Assembly (NCBI GenBank): GCA_049325475.1
Contig: JBMOLN010000005.1
Coordinates: 1-63,185 of the forward strand
DNA: 63,185 nucleotides
Origin: MWCR01 sp049325475
GTDB taxonomy: Bacteria; Patescibacteriota; Patescibacteriia; 2-12-FULL-60-25
Direction of reading: 5' to 3'
Part shown: positions 33,168-43,000 of the stretch, in pieces
Position numbering within the stretch: position 1 is the stretch's first letter
Layout of the letters: every line of letters begins with the position of its first letter
Notes under the pieces: generated by a model
The model's input: the letters and a program-made list of their open reading frames with translations, nothing else
Databases searched by the model: none
What the model was told of the DNA's origin: nothing
Position numbers and translations under genes: made by a program

Positions 33168-34580
33168 TCAGGTTTTATCCAAAATAAATGTTTTTTGAAA
33201 GGATGGGAAAGATTCATTGCGTTCAATCACTCTTTGGGCGATATCCCTCATAACTTCTTTCAGTCTTTCCGCGGTTATACCAACATCCTCATAAACCTTG
33301 GAATTCGCCAGCCCCTCCGCATATCCCTCTATTATCTTTTTGCTAATATCATGCAAAGACATTTCTCGTTTTAATGCCGGCAAATTTTTTAATGTCATGC
33401 GTAGTGAGAAGCAAGCGTCTCTTAAATCCTTAACCAGGCAAATTGGCAACCCGTATCTTTCATCTTTCCGCCGAAAATCCTCGGTTCCCACGTTGACGCA
33501 AACATAACCGTCTTCCATCCTTTCATAAAACGGCTGATCCTTGCAATCCCTGCCCTCGCCTCTTCCGCGGCGCAAGACCGGTTCCACGGAATCCAGATCC
33601 ACCACCTCGCCCGCCAAAGTTAAATTACCCATATGCAAAAACAGATGCACCAACCCCTGATTATGCATTATGCCCACATTCCTGCCGATCCAATAAGCCA
33701 CGAACTCCATCCATTCTTTGCGTCCTTCCGGCGTCTCCGCGTTGAATCTCCGGTCCGACCCCAAATATTGCATTTCTATATTTAAAGATCTGACCGCTTC
33801 TCTGACCAGACCGATAACCGCTTCCTGCGGAGCATCTTTTAAATCCCGCAACCTTAATACGGAACGCATGCACCTGACTTCAATAACCGGCTGGTAGCCT
33901 TCCTCGCCGCTCAAACTGGCAATTTTATCTTCCAGCACTCCGATCTGCTCATCATCTTCCCCGGGATTCAGTTCTGCTATCTGCGCTCTTAAAATCCGCA
34001 AAGCCTCTTCTTTAAATTCTGCGAAATTGATTTCCCGGCCGTTTACATTAATTACCTCAATATCATAAATCCCCGCAACACATTCTGTTCTCATTCCCAA
34101 TCCCCCCAGCTGGCGCGCTCTTTCCACCGTATTTTGCACCATGCCCGCGTCCAGCAAACCCAAAAAATCGTATCCCATGGGCGTTTCCATGGATTCGGGC
34201 GCAAAAACCGCTTCAGGACTTCCGGCCAAACCGCCGGCTTCCAGTCCGTGCTTTTTTGATTCGTGTTCCTCCGGATAAACAAAACCGCTGCCTTTGATGT
34301 CTATTTGCGTATAAACATGATGTACTCCGGGTTTGCCGCCGCGGGACGGATAATTTTCATGTATCGGAGTCGTAATATCCAGATCCGCGCTGCGATGATG
34401 GTAATTGATCGTTCTAAGCCTGCGCAGTAAGTCTTCCGGCGCTCCCTCTGCCGATCTGTCCAAAAACATAACCAAATCCTTGGGGTCAAAAGGCAATTTT
34501 AACCGCGGATTGCGGTATCTCTCCGCTATGTGTTCTTCCGGAATATTTTTATAATATTCCCGTCGATATGGATTTTCCAT
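33168..34580 (-). CDS. Hypothetical protein with kinase-like patch, partner of the giant protein
   Basis: 470 residues, not assigned. Near residues 290-325 the stretch NVGIMHNQGLVHLFLHMGNL, followed by GEVVDLDSVEP, looks like the catalytic loop and DFG-like end of aminoglycoside-kinase/HipA-type folds (HGDLHPGN...DFD). The Asp expected after the first His is Phe, so it may be inactive or the likeness may be superficial. The N-terminus has a PYRREYYKNIPEEHIAERYRN motif and many charged residues; no signal peptide. It starts 32 nt after the stop of the giant solenoid gene, no promoter between them, so the two are co-transcribed. The open frame reaches a TTG at 34592; ATG at 34580 is preferred. 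Confidence 0.6.
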   Translation of the reverse strand: MENPYRREYYKNIPEEHIAERYRNPRLKLPFDPKDLVMFLDRSAEGAPEDLLRRLRTINYHHRSADLDITTPIHENYPSRGGKPGVHHVYTQIDIKGSGFVYPEEHESKKHGLEAGGLAGSPEAVFAPESMETPMGYDFLGLLDAGMVQNTVERARQLGGLGMRTECVAGIYDIEVINVNGREINFAEFKEEALRILRAQIAELNPGEDDEQIGVLEDKIASLSGEEGYQPVIEVRCMRSVLRLRDLKDAPQEAVIGLVREAVRSLNIEMQYLGSDRRFNAETPEGRKEWMEFVAYWIGRNVGIMHNQGLVHLFLHMGNLTLAGEVVDLDSVEPVLRRGRGEGRDCKDQPFYERMEDGYVCVNVGTEDFRRKDERYGLPICLVKDLRDACFSLRMTLKNLPALKREMSLHDISKKIIEGYAEGLANSKVYEDVGITAERLKEVMRDIAQRVIERNESFPSFQKTFILDKT

Positions 34581-34612
34581 AACTACGCTCAATATGCTCG
34601 ATTAAATAATAA

Positions 34613-37600
34613 TTAGGTAGTTCGTTCCCAAACCCTATATACCCGATGCAGCTGCGTGTCCCAAACACTGTATTTAAAATTGGTTTCTGGTTTGGATTCC
34701 AACCTGTCTGCAATAGGCCAATTATTATCTGCAGCGGCTCGCACCATTGCATCAAACATCTCTGCGCGGTTGGAACCTGACGCTGTGGCTCTGGTATCAA
34801 TGCACAAAAGCGCTTCATCAAAACCCGCTTTTTCAGCTGTTGTTCTTAAGTACTCCAGCAAACCTTTCAAAAACTCTTCGGCATCAATCTCGCGTTTCAG
34901 TACAGAATCAATTGGGTTAACCGCTCTGGCGAATAAATATCTTTTACCGTTTACATCCTTGCCTTCTATAAGAAGGATGGAGCCCAGCAACTTCACATCT
35001 CCGGTTTTCGGATCTTTCCCTGACATGATTATGGAATGTAAATTGGGATATTCTCCCCGCGCCAAATGTATTCTGTGCGACGTATAACACGCATCTCCAA
35101 CATCCCCGGAAAAAATTCTGCCCAAGCCATGGCAAGGGTGATAAGTCACCTCTATGGCCTCCTTCATTCCCCGCACACCTTCTTTATCCAAAATCCGTAG
35201 ATCTTTTTCCATGCCGTTTATATCGGCCACGGCCCTTAAAAACGGATGCTTGATTTTTCGGTCAGCCTCACCGCCCAAAACATCCAAACTCTTTTGTTTT
35301 AAATTATTTACCCTGAAAATCGTCTCCATTAAATTTATTCCGGCTTCTGTATAATATACCGTCCTTAAGCCTTCCAAATTATCAGGATCCAAAAAATGCT
35401 CCATTAACTGCTCCTGAAAAAACGCTCTCCAAGCCTGAAACTGAACCTTTTTATCCTGTATTTCGTATGCCTCTTGAATATCTTGCAAATGCCCGTGCGC
35501 CTCAAGATTATTTAATGCCATAACCAGCACATTGGCCGCGTAACCCAAATGCGAATTGATGGTTTTTTGATCAAAAGACTCGGCAACCGCCGTAAACATG
35601 ATTTGCAATTTTAGATACTCAACATCAATGCCCGCATCGGCATCAAATAATTCCTCGTCATCCATTTTGCTTCTTATATATTCCAATCTGGCCGCATCAA
35701 CATCACTTAATACCGTTGATGCGTCAATTATTGTTCTTGCTTGCTGAATTTCTTTTCTCATTTCGCCGGCCAGCTTTAACAATTTTTCTGTTTCGCCTTC
35801 CATCCTTATGCGCTTGGAAAGATCATCCATTTCTCTTATCAGTTGTTCCAACTTCGCTTCCGCTTTTTGTTTTGCTTTCATGGTCTGAAGCGCCTTTTCC
35901 TGTTTTGCCGCTATGGCTTCATCCAATAATTCCTTGATTCCTTCCCAAGATGCCAGCTTCTCCATCTTGGCCAAAAGCTCCTCCTGCTTGCGCAAATTGC
36001 TTAGCATACCCTTCCTGCGATTGGCATTATTCTCATCATCCGGCAGCTGCCCGATTTTGATCCTTTGCTGTTCAATCTTGACTTTTAAAGCATTTACAGC
36101 CGAAACGAATACAATGTTTGGATCGCCTGCTTCCCGCCCCAATCTGATTGATTCATTTATTGCCGCATAGAACGGAGCCAAATAAGCAACATATTCCTCA
36201 CGGGTTAGAACCTCGGTTCTTTGTCTCTCCAGCTCATTTCTTTTATCAACCAGATCATCCTTGCCCTCCTCTTGCTCTTGCAATGCTTTTAAAACATCAT
36301 CAATACTTTCAATCTTTTGCCTTTCCATCTGAAACGTCATGGGCATAAAATAATCCGGCAAATCACCCCTTCCGCCTTCCTTCGCTTCTCTCCAGGTGCC
36401 GATTAGTTCTTCTCTCCCATATCCATGATCATCATTCCCCCATCTGCCGGCTCTCACCATTACCGAATTAAACAATTCCATATCCAAACTTGTTTGTTCC
36501 AAAACATCCGGCATTCTGTCATTTAAAACATCTTCTTTAATCTTTTCAATTATCTGATGTAAACGATCTATAAGTTTATCGATATCTTGCGGTTTTCTTA
36601 TTTCTTTAATTTCAATGCCATGCGTATCAAAAAAATGTTTCGTACGAATTCCGGATTCGGATAGAGTATACTTTATCCATAAATTTTTAACGGCCTCCTC
36701 TTCATTCTCGTCAGACAATAGTTGTCTGTAAACATACAAATCCATCACACTTTCCGCCAGCAAAGGCAAATTCTTCATTCCGAATTTTTGAATATAAAAT
36801 ATTAATGCCTCAACGTTTCTACCGCACTCTACGGAATCCGGAAATGTAAATCGATGCCAAAATGAATGTATAAGGGGCATTAATTCATTTTGCCAGGGGC
36901 AATACTCGGCCCTCTTGGCCGGGCTGGAAACATTTCTTGCTTTAAGCATCTTTGATACCAGTTCAACCTTATTGCCTTTTTCACTTAATTCTCTATGTAT
37001 TGCCATTCTCTCCTCCGGTTCATCTGGATATAAATTTAATCTGTCCATTATAGCCAGCTGGCGCAGGCTAAAATCCTTGCCTTGAACATCTTCGGGTTTT
37101 AACTTGCCCAAATTCCTATATCCGCATAAAAATGCCAAAGTCAAAAACCTGTCAAATGAATCATCGGCAATTAATGATGTGGAAAAAATTGCTGTCATCA
37201 CCTCAACCGATGGTTTTACTTTGTATCTGTTGATGCAATTATAAACAAAATCATAAGCATTTCCGCCTTGCTCAACCGCCGCATTGCAATACTTGTAATA
37301 TTCCTTACTTAAAACCGACTCAAAAATCGGCCCGCCCTTATCACCGCAGGTATCCGGTTTCAATAATATTTCCAATTTTATATTATCGGTTGTTGCGGCA
37401 TTCGATAAAGCAAAAACCCAAAACGTCTCATCAACGGCCAGCTCGTCCCAGGTATAACCGCAATAATTCAAATACTTATCAACCGATGCATTAAATAAAA
37501 AATCACTCAGCAATAACCGAATAAAACGGCTTTTTAATTCGCCCTTCCAATCCGGCTGCACGCCAGAAAGTTCCCGCAGATCTTCAAACTTTTTAAAATT

Positions 37601-40576
37601 GCTGAATCTTAAAAAATCTAAAAATTTATTTATAACAGCCTCACGCAAGTCCGTATTCCAATTTATCTCAACTCCGGTTATTTTATTTAAATCTTTGATA
37701 TAAGCAAATTCTTCTTGACGCAAATAAACAATATACAGCTCTTGCACCAAGCCCCGTAACTCGCCCCGCCAATCGGGAGTAATTCCGGTAAGGTTTTGTA
37801 AATACAATAAATCAGCCGGATTGCAATGCTCGCGCAGATACCGGTCATAAGCTTCCAAAACTCTCTGCTTGGCTCTCGGCTCCTCCCAATCCATGCTTAC
37901 GCCCGTTTTTTTCATGATTGCCGGTATAGAAAATTGCGTGGAAACAGACAAATTAAGCATGTAAACATCCCGTACCAAAACCGCTAATTTACCCTGCCAG
38001 TCGGGCTTAACTCCCGAAAATTGCTCTAACTCTTTAATGTCTTCATACCTCGCATGCCGCAAATATCTGATATATACTTCTTCCAATTCGGATTCAAATC
38101 TCGGCCAATCCGGTTTTACGCCTGTAAATTTAATTAAATCCCCGGCAGTCCGATCCATTATCTTTTTATTTAAAATATACTCCCGATAACGCTCCTGCAA
38201 AATTTTATGCATTTCTTCGCTCATTACAAAATCGTCACCCAAAAACCTTAACAAATTACGTATTTTATTTACACGATCCTGCTGAATTAATTCGGCAAAT
38301 ATATAATCTATGGTTGTTTTTAGCGCTGTCTTAATATCCGGCTCCACCATGGTCAGCACCCTTAAATTCTCCGCCGCTTCGAAGGAATCTCTTTCCAATA
38401 AGCGTGCGTAGCCGCTCTGAACTTCATCATACATTTCCTTTTGCCAGTCAAATTCCGCTTTTGATAATGATAGCAAGCTTTCAATCGCTTGCACCTTGCC
38501 GCGCTTTAACAAATCTCGGCATTTTTTATCTATTACCGGCTTAAGACTGCCTTGCCAATCAGGCTCAATATCCGTCTTGGCTATAAATTCCTGTAAATGA
38601 CTATCCCGGCTCTCATTGATCATCTCCACGCACAAAGCGTTGAATTGTTCTTTATACTCACCCTGCCAGTCGGGCTGTACGCCGGTTTTTTCCATGGCTT
38701 TAAGCAATCCGGCTATATTGCCGTCTTTAATTAAAAGCTTATATAACCCATCCAAAAACCGTTTAAGCTCATCCCGCCAGTCGGGTTTAATGCCCAAAAT
38801 ATTGGAAAGAGTTTCAATTTCATCCCAAGCCTCCAGGCTCAACAAAACTGCATAATGATTTTTTATTAGGCTATTATACCTGCTCCAATCGATTCTCCCT
38901 CCGGATAAATCGTTCAATTGCTTCAAATCTTTATAAGATCTATGCCACAATGCGTTATCAAAAAAAATCAGCAGATCGGCATCCAATTTGCCTTGCCAAT
39001 CCGGCGCTATCCCGCTCATTGCAATTAAATAATCCAAACTTCTCAATTCTTTGTTTCTCAATAATCCTGCGTAGGCCGTATCTATATATTCCTTAAGCTC
39101 CCCGGACCAATCGGGCTCTATACCTGTATTTTCAAATACTGATCTTATCCCATCCGGATCCCCGCTTTTCAAACATTTTTTATACCTGCCCTGTATTAAT
39201 TCCGCGTACTGCGCCCAATTGATTTCGATATTAAATTTTTTGGCAAATCCCTTTACTGAGCTGATTCGTCCTTCTTTGATGGATTCGGTCACGAATCCGT
39301 TCACTGTTTCGGAAAGTACTCCTTGCCAATCCGGTTCAATCCCGGTTAATGCTTTAATCTCTTCAATCTTTTTCCAAGAATTATATATCAGATAACGCTT
39401 ATAAAGCTTATCCACCCCCGTCTTCAATGAACCGTGCCAATCCGCAACCGCTCCTGTCAGATTTTCGAGTCCGCTGATAAGATAAAGCGCCTCTGAAAGG
39501 TTGATGTAATTATCCAATATTTTTATATATGCTTCCGCGATTTCATTGGCGTACTCCTCTTTCCAATTGGGACTGATTCCCGTAACTTCTTGCAATTCCA
39601 ACAAGTCTTTAAGCTTGGCTTCTTTTATTTTTAAGGCAAAAACCTTTAAAACATCTTCCTTTAATTCACCTTGCCAATCCGGTTCTATGCCGGTTAATGA
39701 TTTTAAATTTTCTATATTTACTCTTACCGCGGTGCCATGGATACAGTCTTTATATCTTTGCAAAACCGATTCTCTTAATTCACCTTGCCAATCCGGTTCT
39801 ATGCCGGTTAATCTAATTAACTCTTGCAGATTGTCATATAACTCATAAAAAAACTTTCGCTCGTATACCCTGAACAGCTTCTCTTTTAAAACTCCATCCC
39901 AATCCGGCATAACTCCGGTTATTTCCCGAATGTATTCGATGCAGTCAGAAAAATTCAGAGACTCAATCGCTCTCCCGTATTCTTCCATCACCCCGTCCCT
40001 CAATTCTCCCTGCCAGTCGATGCCAATACCCGAAAATTGTTCCAATTGTTGGATGTAATTTTCATAATATCGTCGGTCATCATAATCTTGATAAAAAAGA
40101 GCGGTATATGCACTGTTTACATAGTCCCTTAAATACTCCCAATCCGGCTGAACTCCGCAATATTCTGAAAAACTTTTTATTCCCTTCAGATTCTTCGCTT
40201 CTATTTCTGCGCCATAACGCCTCTGGACATGAAAATTATATTTTCTCCAATCCGGAACAAAATCGGTAATCTCGATAAATTCATTAAAAAATTCTATAGG
40301 CGGCAAATCCCTTGGAACTTCGCCCGTATATGCATTGAAGTCTATATTCAAACTAAAAGCTCCTTCTATAAATGCATCAACTTTATCGTCCATCCCATAT
40401 CGCAAACCGTATTTTTTCAGAATTCTGTCAATGCCCGGCAAATAACCATATGCCAATATATTATCAATTTCTTCATACTCATCCTGCTTTAAACCGACCT
40501 CATGACTTAGCACGGAGTCCATAATCGCCCGCCTCTCGGCCAAGCCTCTCGGCAATTCATCAAATGGATTACGCAT
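34613..40576 (-). CDS. Giant alpha-solenoid repeat protein (1987 aa), function unknown
   Basis: No signal peptide and no membrane helix, so probably cytoplasmic or exported by another route. Residues about 75-1090 are some 25 tandem helical repeats of 38-46 residues whose hallmark is LTGIEPDWQGELKE (variants SGVQPDWKGELK, TGVEINWNTDLR), each followed by an amphipathic helix ending in Tyr. Residues about 1090-1400 are helical. About 1400-1640 are long coiled coils (KAKQKAEAKLEQLIREMDDL). The last 250 residues form a globular domain with GRIFSGDVGDACYTSHRIHL, SILLIEGKDVNGKRYLFARA and DTRATASGSNRAEMFDAM; I cannot name it. Such sizes in small genomes often belong to interaction or attachment factors. 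It heads a two-gene operon. The promoter is an extended -10 at 40656-40661, about 80 nt upstream. Confidence 0.8.
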   Translation of the reverse strand: MRNPFDELPRGLAERRAIMDSVLSHEVGLKQDEYEEIDNILAYGYLPGIDRILKKYGLRYGMDDKVDAFIEGAFSLNIDFNAYTGEVPRDLPPIEFFNEFIEITDFVPDWRKYNFHVQRRYGAEIEAKNLKGIKSFSEYCGVQPDWEYLRDYVNSAYTALFYQDYDDRRYYENYIQQLEQFSGIGIDWQGELRDGVMEEYGRAIESLNFSDCIEYIREITGVMPDWDGVLKEKLFRVYERKFFYELYDNLQELIRLTGIEPDWQGELRESVLQRYKDCIHGTAVRVNIENLKSLTGIEPDWQGELKEDVLKVFALKIKEAKLKDLLELQEVTGISPNWKEEYANEIAEAYIKILDNYINLSEALYLISGLENLTGAVADWHGSLKTGVDKLYKRYLIYNSWKKIEEIKALTGIEPDWQGVLSETVNGFVTESIKEGRISSVKGFAKKFNIEINWAQYAELIQGRYKKCLKSGDPDGIRSVFENTGIEPDWSGELKEYIDTAYAGLLRNKELRSLDYLIAMSGIAPDWQGKLDADLLIFFDNALWHRSYKDLKQLNDLSGGRIDWSRYNSLIKNHYAVLLSLEAWDEIETLSNILGIKPDWRDELKRFLDGLYKLLIKDGNIAGLLKAMEKTGVQPDWQGEYKEQFNALCVEMINESRDSHLQEFIAKTDIEPDWQGSLKPVIDKKCRDLLKRGKVQAIESLLSLSKAEFDWQKEMYDEVQSGYARLLERDSFEAAENLRVLTMVEPDIKTALKTTIDYIFAELIQQDRVNKIRNLLRFLGDDFVMSEEMHKILQERYREYILNKKIMDRTAGDLIKFTGVKPDWPRFESELEEVYIRYLRHARYEDIKELEQFSGVKPDWQGKLAVLVRDVYMLNLSVSTQFSIPAIMKKTGVSMDWEEPRAKQRVLEAYDRYLREHCNPADLLYLQNLTGITPDWRGELRGLVQELYIVYLRQEEFAYIKDLNKITGVEINWNTDLREAVINKFLDFLRFSNFKKFEDLRELSGVQPDWKGELKSRFIRLLLSDFLFNASVDKYLNYCGYTWDELAVDETFWVFALSNAATTDNIKLEILLKPDTCGDKGGPIFESVLSKEYYKYCNAAVEQGGNAYDFVYNCINRYKVKPSVEVMTAIFSTSLIADDSFDRFLTLAFLCGYRNLGKLKPEDVQGKDFSLRQLAIMDRLNLYPDEPEERMAIHRELSEKGNKVELVSKMLKARNVSSPAKRAEYCPWQNELMPLIHSFWHRFTFPDSVECGRNVEALIFYIQKFGMKNLPLLAESVMDLYVYRQLLSDENEEEAVKNLWIKYTLSESGIRTKHFFDTHGIEIKEIRKPQDIDKLIDRLHQIIEKIKEDVLNDRMPDVLEQTSLDMELFNSVMVRAGRWGNDDHGYGREELIGTWREAKEGGRGDLPDYFMPMTFQMERQKIESIDDVLKALQEQEEGKDDLVDKRNELERQRTEVLTREEYVAYLAPFYAAINESIRLGREAGDPNIVFVSAVNALKVKIEQQRIKIGQLPDDENNANRRKGMLSNLRKQEELLAKMEKLASWEGIKELLDEAIAAKQEKALQTMKAKQKAEAKLEQLIREMDDLSKRIRMEGETEKLLKLAGEMRKEIQQARTIIDASTVLSDVDAARLEYIRSKMDDEELFDADAGIDVEYLKLQIMFTAVAESFDQKTINSHLGYAANVLVMALNNLEAHGHLQDIQEAYEIQDKKVQFQAWRAFFQEQLMEHFLDPDNLEGLRTVYYTEAGINLMETIFRVNNLKQKSLDVLGGEADRKIKHPFLRAVADINGMEKDLRILDKEGVRGMKEAIEVTYHPCHGLGRIFSGDVGDACYTSHRIHLARGEYPNLHSIIMSGKDPKTGDVKLLGSILLIEGKDVNGKRYLFARAVNPIDSVLKREIDAEEFLKGLLEYLRTTAEKAGFDEALLCIDTRATASGSNRAEMFDAMVRAAADNNWPIADRLESKPETNFKYSVWDTQLHRVYRVWERTT

Positions 40577-40664
40577 AAATACTTAGAATCTAAAATCTAA
40601 AATTTACAATCTAGCGGTTTTTTAGATTTCAGATTGCAGATTTCAGATTATGGATATTATACCA
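40577..40664 (-). promoter_or_regulatory. Extended -10 promoter and repeat-filled leader of the giant gene
   Basis: TGGTATAAT (hexamer complement at 40656-40661) is followed by a leader of about 73 nt made of AATCTGAAATCTGCAATCTG and TTTTAGATTTTAGATTCTAA repeats, the same family that is inside the pseudouridine synthase gene at 1093-1137. Confidence 0.65.
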
Positions 40665-40679
40665 TAGCGACCAACACTT

Positions 40680-40860
40680 TTCTTTGTTATTTATTATTTA
40701 TTATTTATTCTTTAGTCCAGATAGACTTCCGTCGACACCCCTCTCTTGCGTGCGGGAGAGGGGTTGGATCGCGTTTAACGCGATGGGGGGAGTTATCAAC
40801 TTATCTTTCCCTCGCACGCGGGGGAGAGATGTCCTGAGCGTTGTCGAAGGACAGAGAGAG
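40680..40860. repeat. Intergenic repeats before rnpB
   Basis: TTATTTATTATTTATT run (40684-40710), then CCCCTCTCTTGCGTGCGGGAGAGGGG hairpin parts, ATCGCGTTTAACGCGAT palindrome and a GGGGGAGAGAT/AGAGAGAGGG piece. Related stretches lie at 27200-27250, 43010-43100 and 43800-43875. Open frames through it are not genes. Confidence 0.65.
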
Positions 40861-40863
40861 GGA

Positions 40864-40892
40864 TTGACAACTCCGTAAATTTCTGCTATATT
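40864..40892 (+). promoter_or_regulatory. Promoter of rnpB
   Basis: TTGACA, 17-nt spacer, TATATT; start expected near 40900. The spacer end and -10 (AAATTTCTGCTATATT) nearly equal those of the promoter at 46275. Confidence 0.85.
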
Positions 40893-40899
40893 CCACCCC

Positions 40900-41397
40900 A
40901 TCGGGCCTAACAGATGACCGCTCCCCGCCGCATAAAGCTTTGGGGAGAGGAAAGTCCGAACACCCGCAGTGCAGCAATGCATTTCGACAAAGAGAGTTGC
41001 TAACGGCAACCGGGATATAATCCCGACGTAACGTCGGGGCAAACCCAGGGAAAGTGTTCCTAACGGAATCACCCGAAGCTTTATGCGTAGGGTGGCCACA
41101 GAGACAATACCAGCCCCCATAGCTTTATGCGACGTGGGCCAAACGTGAAAAGTGAAATGATGTGGCCGTGTCCGATATTCATCGGACCAACGGACTGCTG
41201 CATTTCTCCTGCCATGGTGACATGGCATGGTGGCAAACCCTCTCTGGTGCAAGAGCAAGAGCGCTATATCCTCATCTGGATCGCGCACTGGTCGCTCGCA
41301 GGACTCGGCAAGCAATTGCCGGGCTAGATAGATGGTCATCACCCCGCAGAGCTTTAGCATAGTGGGGTACAAAATTCGGCTTATCGTTTCGCCCGAA
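40900..41397 (+). ncRNA. rnpB: RNase P RNA
   Basis: Catalytic RNA of RNase P, which matures the 5' ends of tRNAs. The P4 strand and conserved region I are clear (GAGGAAAGTCCGAACACC at about 40949), conserved region with GGCAACCGGG, then CACAGAGACAATACC, and at the 3' end AGATAGATGG...ACAAAATTCGGCTTAT (P4 partner and conserved region V). The ends TCGGGC and GCCCGA form P1. About 498 nt, long for a bacterial type A RNA. Several terminal loops carry GCATAAAGCTT or its complement (40930-40940, 41077-41087, 41121-41130, and a variant near 41350). It has its own promoter and terminator. Confidence 0.95.
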
Positions 41398-41412
41398 ACC
41401 AAACATGCAATT

Positions 41413-41440
41413 GCTCTGCCAACCGCAGAGCTTTTGTTTT
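41413..41440 (+). terminator. Terminator of rnpB
   Basis: GCTCTGC and GCAGAGC pair around CAACC, followed by TTTTGTTTT. Confidence 0.85.
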
Positions 41441-41441
41441 G

Positions 41442-41518
41442 TGATATAATAACCAATAGTACTAAGTAACTCGTACTAAGTTCTAACGTAGTACATAGTA
41501 CCTAGCACTTAGCGCAAT
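41442..41518 (+). promoter_or_regulatory. Extended -10 promoter and GTAC-repeat leader of the sugar transferase gene
   Basis: TGATATAAT at 41442-41450 follows the rnpB terminator. The leader of about 68 nt is AGTACTAAGTAACTCGTACT-type repeats (41457-41518). The same repeat fills the leaders of ftsH (54456-54521) and tdk (62286-62336). Confidence 0.65.
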
Positions 41519-41524
41519 TTGATC

Positions 41525-42949
41525 ATGAATCGTTTTCAATTAACCTTTACCGCGCTTAGACTTCCGGTCGACGTTGCCGCACTCGCCGTTGCGGCCGCTT
41601 TTGCTTATCTGCTCCGCTATTCAAGGTTCGCCACAGAAATCCGTCCCATTTTACAAGACATACCAACCAGCACTTACATCCAAACTTCGTTAACTTTTAT
41701 TGTGATTTGGATATTGGTCTTCATCATTGCCGGGCTTTATTCCACCCGCCAACGCAAAGCTTGGGATGAATTCGGCCGCATCATCCTTGCTTGCACCGCC
41801 GGTGTAATGATACTTATCGCTTCCATCTTTTTCCGCCGCGAACTTACTCAATCCCGTTTTATCATCATTGCCATCTGGGGCTTATCCGTATTTTTTGTTT
41901 TCTTCGGCCGCCTGGCCTTGCGCGCTATCCAGCATCAATTATTAAGAATGAAAATCGGCCATGATCTTATCGCGGTTATCGGCCGGGATGAAATCGCCAA
42001 AAACTTGGCCGAAACATTTACCAATCTCCCCATTTTGGGATTTACTGTGGTTAAGCAAATCTCCAAATGGACCGGCGACGCCAAACTGTCATTAAAAAAA
42101 TTGATTGATAAAAATCAAATTTCCGGTATTTTGCTGGCTGACCCGGACATGGACAAAAAAGATGCTTTGCACATCATCGGCTTTGCCAATAAGCACCACC
42201 TCCACTTCTGGTATGCGGCTGATGTCTTTGCCGCACGTTTCACCAACATCGCAGTCAGTACTCCGGGCGGCATCCCTTTAATCGAAGTCAAACCGACTCC
42301 ATTGGATGGCTGGGGCCGCATTGCCAAACGCGTTATGGATTTTTTCTTTGCCATTATAATTTTAATAATCAGTTCCCCGCTTTGGATTTTGGGCTCCATC
42401 CTCGTTTTACTCGAAGATGGTTTCCCTATCATCTATAAAAGCGAACGCATCGGAGAAAAAGGTAAAGCTTTTATCACCTACAAACTCCGCACAATGTTTA
42501 AAAAATATTCCATTGGCCCGCAATTTCAAGATGCCAAAAAGAACCTGGAATTGGAGCAAAAACTCATCAAAGAACAAAGCATTAAAAAAGGAGCTATTTA
42601 TAAAATCGCCAATGATCCGCGCATCATGAAAACCGGACACTTCTTGCGCAGATGGTCAATCGATGAATTCCCTAATTTTATCAGCGTCTTAAAAGGCGAC
42701 ATGTCGCTCGTTGGTCCGCGTCCGCATCAGCCCCGCGAAGTCGAGAAATACTCTGACGAGGAGCGGCGCGTGCTCACCATCAAACCCGGCGTCACCGGCT
42801 TGGCTCAAATTTCAGGAAGATCCGACCTTACCTGGGCCGAAGAAGCCCGCCTCGATATCTGGTACATAGAAAACTGGTCCCCGCTTTTAGACCTCTACAT
42901 TCTACTGAAGACACCTTTCGCAGTTATCCAAAAAACCGGAGCATACTAA
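41525..42949 (+). CDS. Polyprenyl-phosphate sugar-1-phosphate transferase (WbaP/PglC-like)
   Basis: 474 residues; starts an envelope glycan by moving a sugar-phosphate onto undecaprenyl phosphate. Four N-terminal helices (about 10-125), a CoA-binding-like middle domain (IGHDLIAVIGRDEIAKNL), a further helix (KRVMDFFFAIIILIISSPLW), and the catalytic bacterial-transferase domain with SERIGEKGKAFITYKLRTM, LRRWSIDEFPNFISVLKGDM, SLVGPRPHQPREVEKY and KPGVTGLAQISGRSDLTW. The TTG six bases upstream is an alternative start. It leads a region with two glycosyltransferases downstream, likely the same pathway though separated by small genes and repeats. Confidence 0.9.
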   Translation: MNRFQLTFTALRLPVDVAALAVAAAFAYLLRYSRFATEIRPILQDIPTSTYIQTSLTFIVIWILVFIIAGLYSTRQRKAWDEFGRIILACTAGVMILIASIFFRRELTQSRFIIIAIWGLSVFFVFFGRLALRAIQHQLLRMKIGHDLIAVIGRDEIAKNLAETFTNLPILGFTVVKQISKWTGDAKLSLKKLIDKNQISGILLADPDMDKKDALHIIGFANKHHLHFWYAADVFAARFTNIAVSTPGGIPLIEVKPTPLDGWGRIAKRVMDFFFAIIILIISSPLWILGSILVLLEDGFPIIYKSERIGEKGKAFITYKLRTMFKKYSIGPQFQDAKKNLELEQKLIKEQSIKKGAIYKIANDPRIMKTGHFLRRWSIDEFPNFISVLKGDMSLVGPRPHQPREVEKYSDEERRVLTIKPGVTGLAQISGRSDLTWAEEARLDIWYIENWSPLLDLYILLKTPFAVIQKTGAY

Positions 42950-42972
42950 TCAAACCCAAAACTGCAAACTTC

Positions 42973-42996
42973 AAAGAGCGCGACCAAGCTCTTTTT
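42973..42996 (+). terminator. Terminator of the sugar transferase gene
   Basis: AAAGAGC and GCTCTTT pair around GCGACCAA, followed by TTTT. Confidence 0.75.
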
Positions 42997-43000
42997 AGTT

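Noticed and set aside
40701..41456. Minus-strand frame of 251 codons
   Set aside because: It lies over rnpB, its promoter and intergenic repeats; the RNA gene explains the region.
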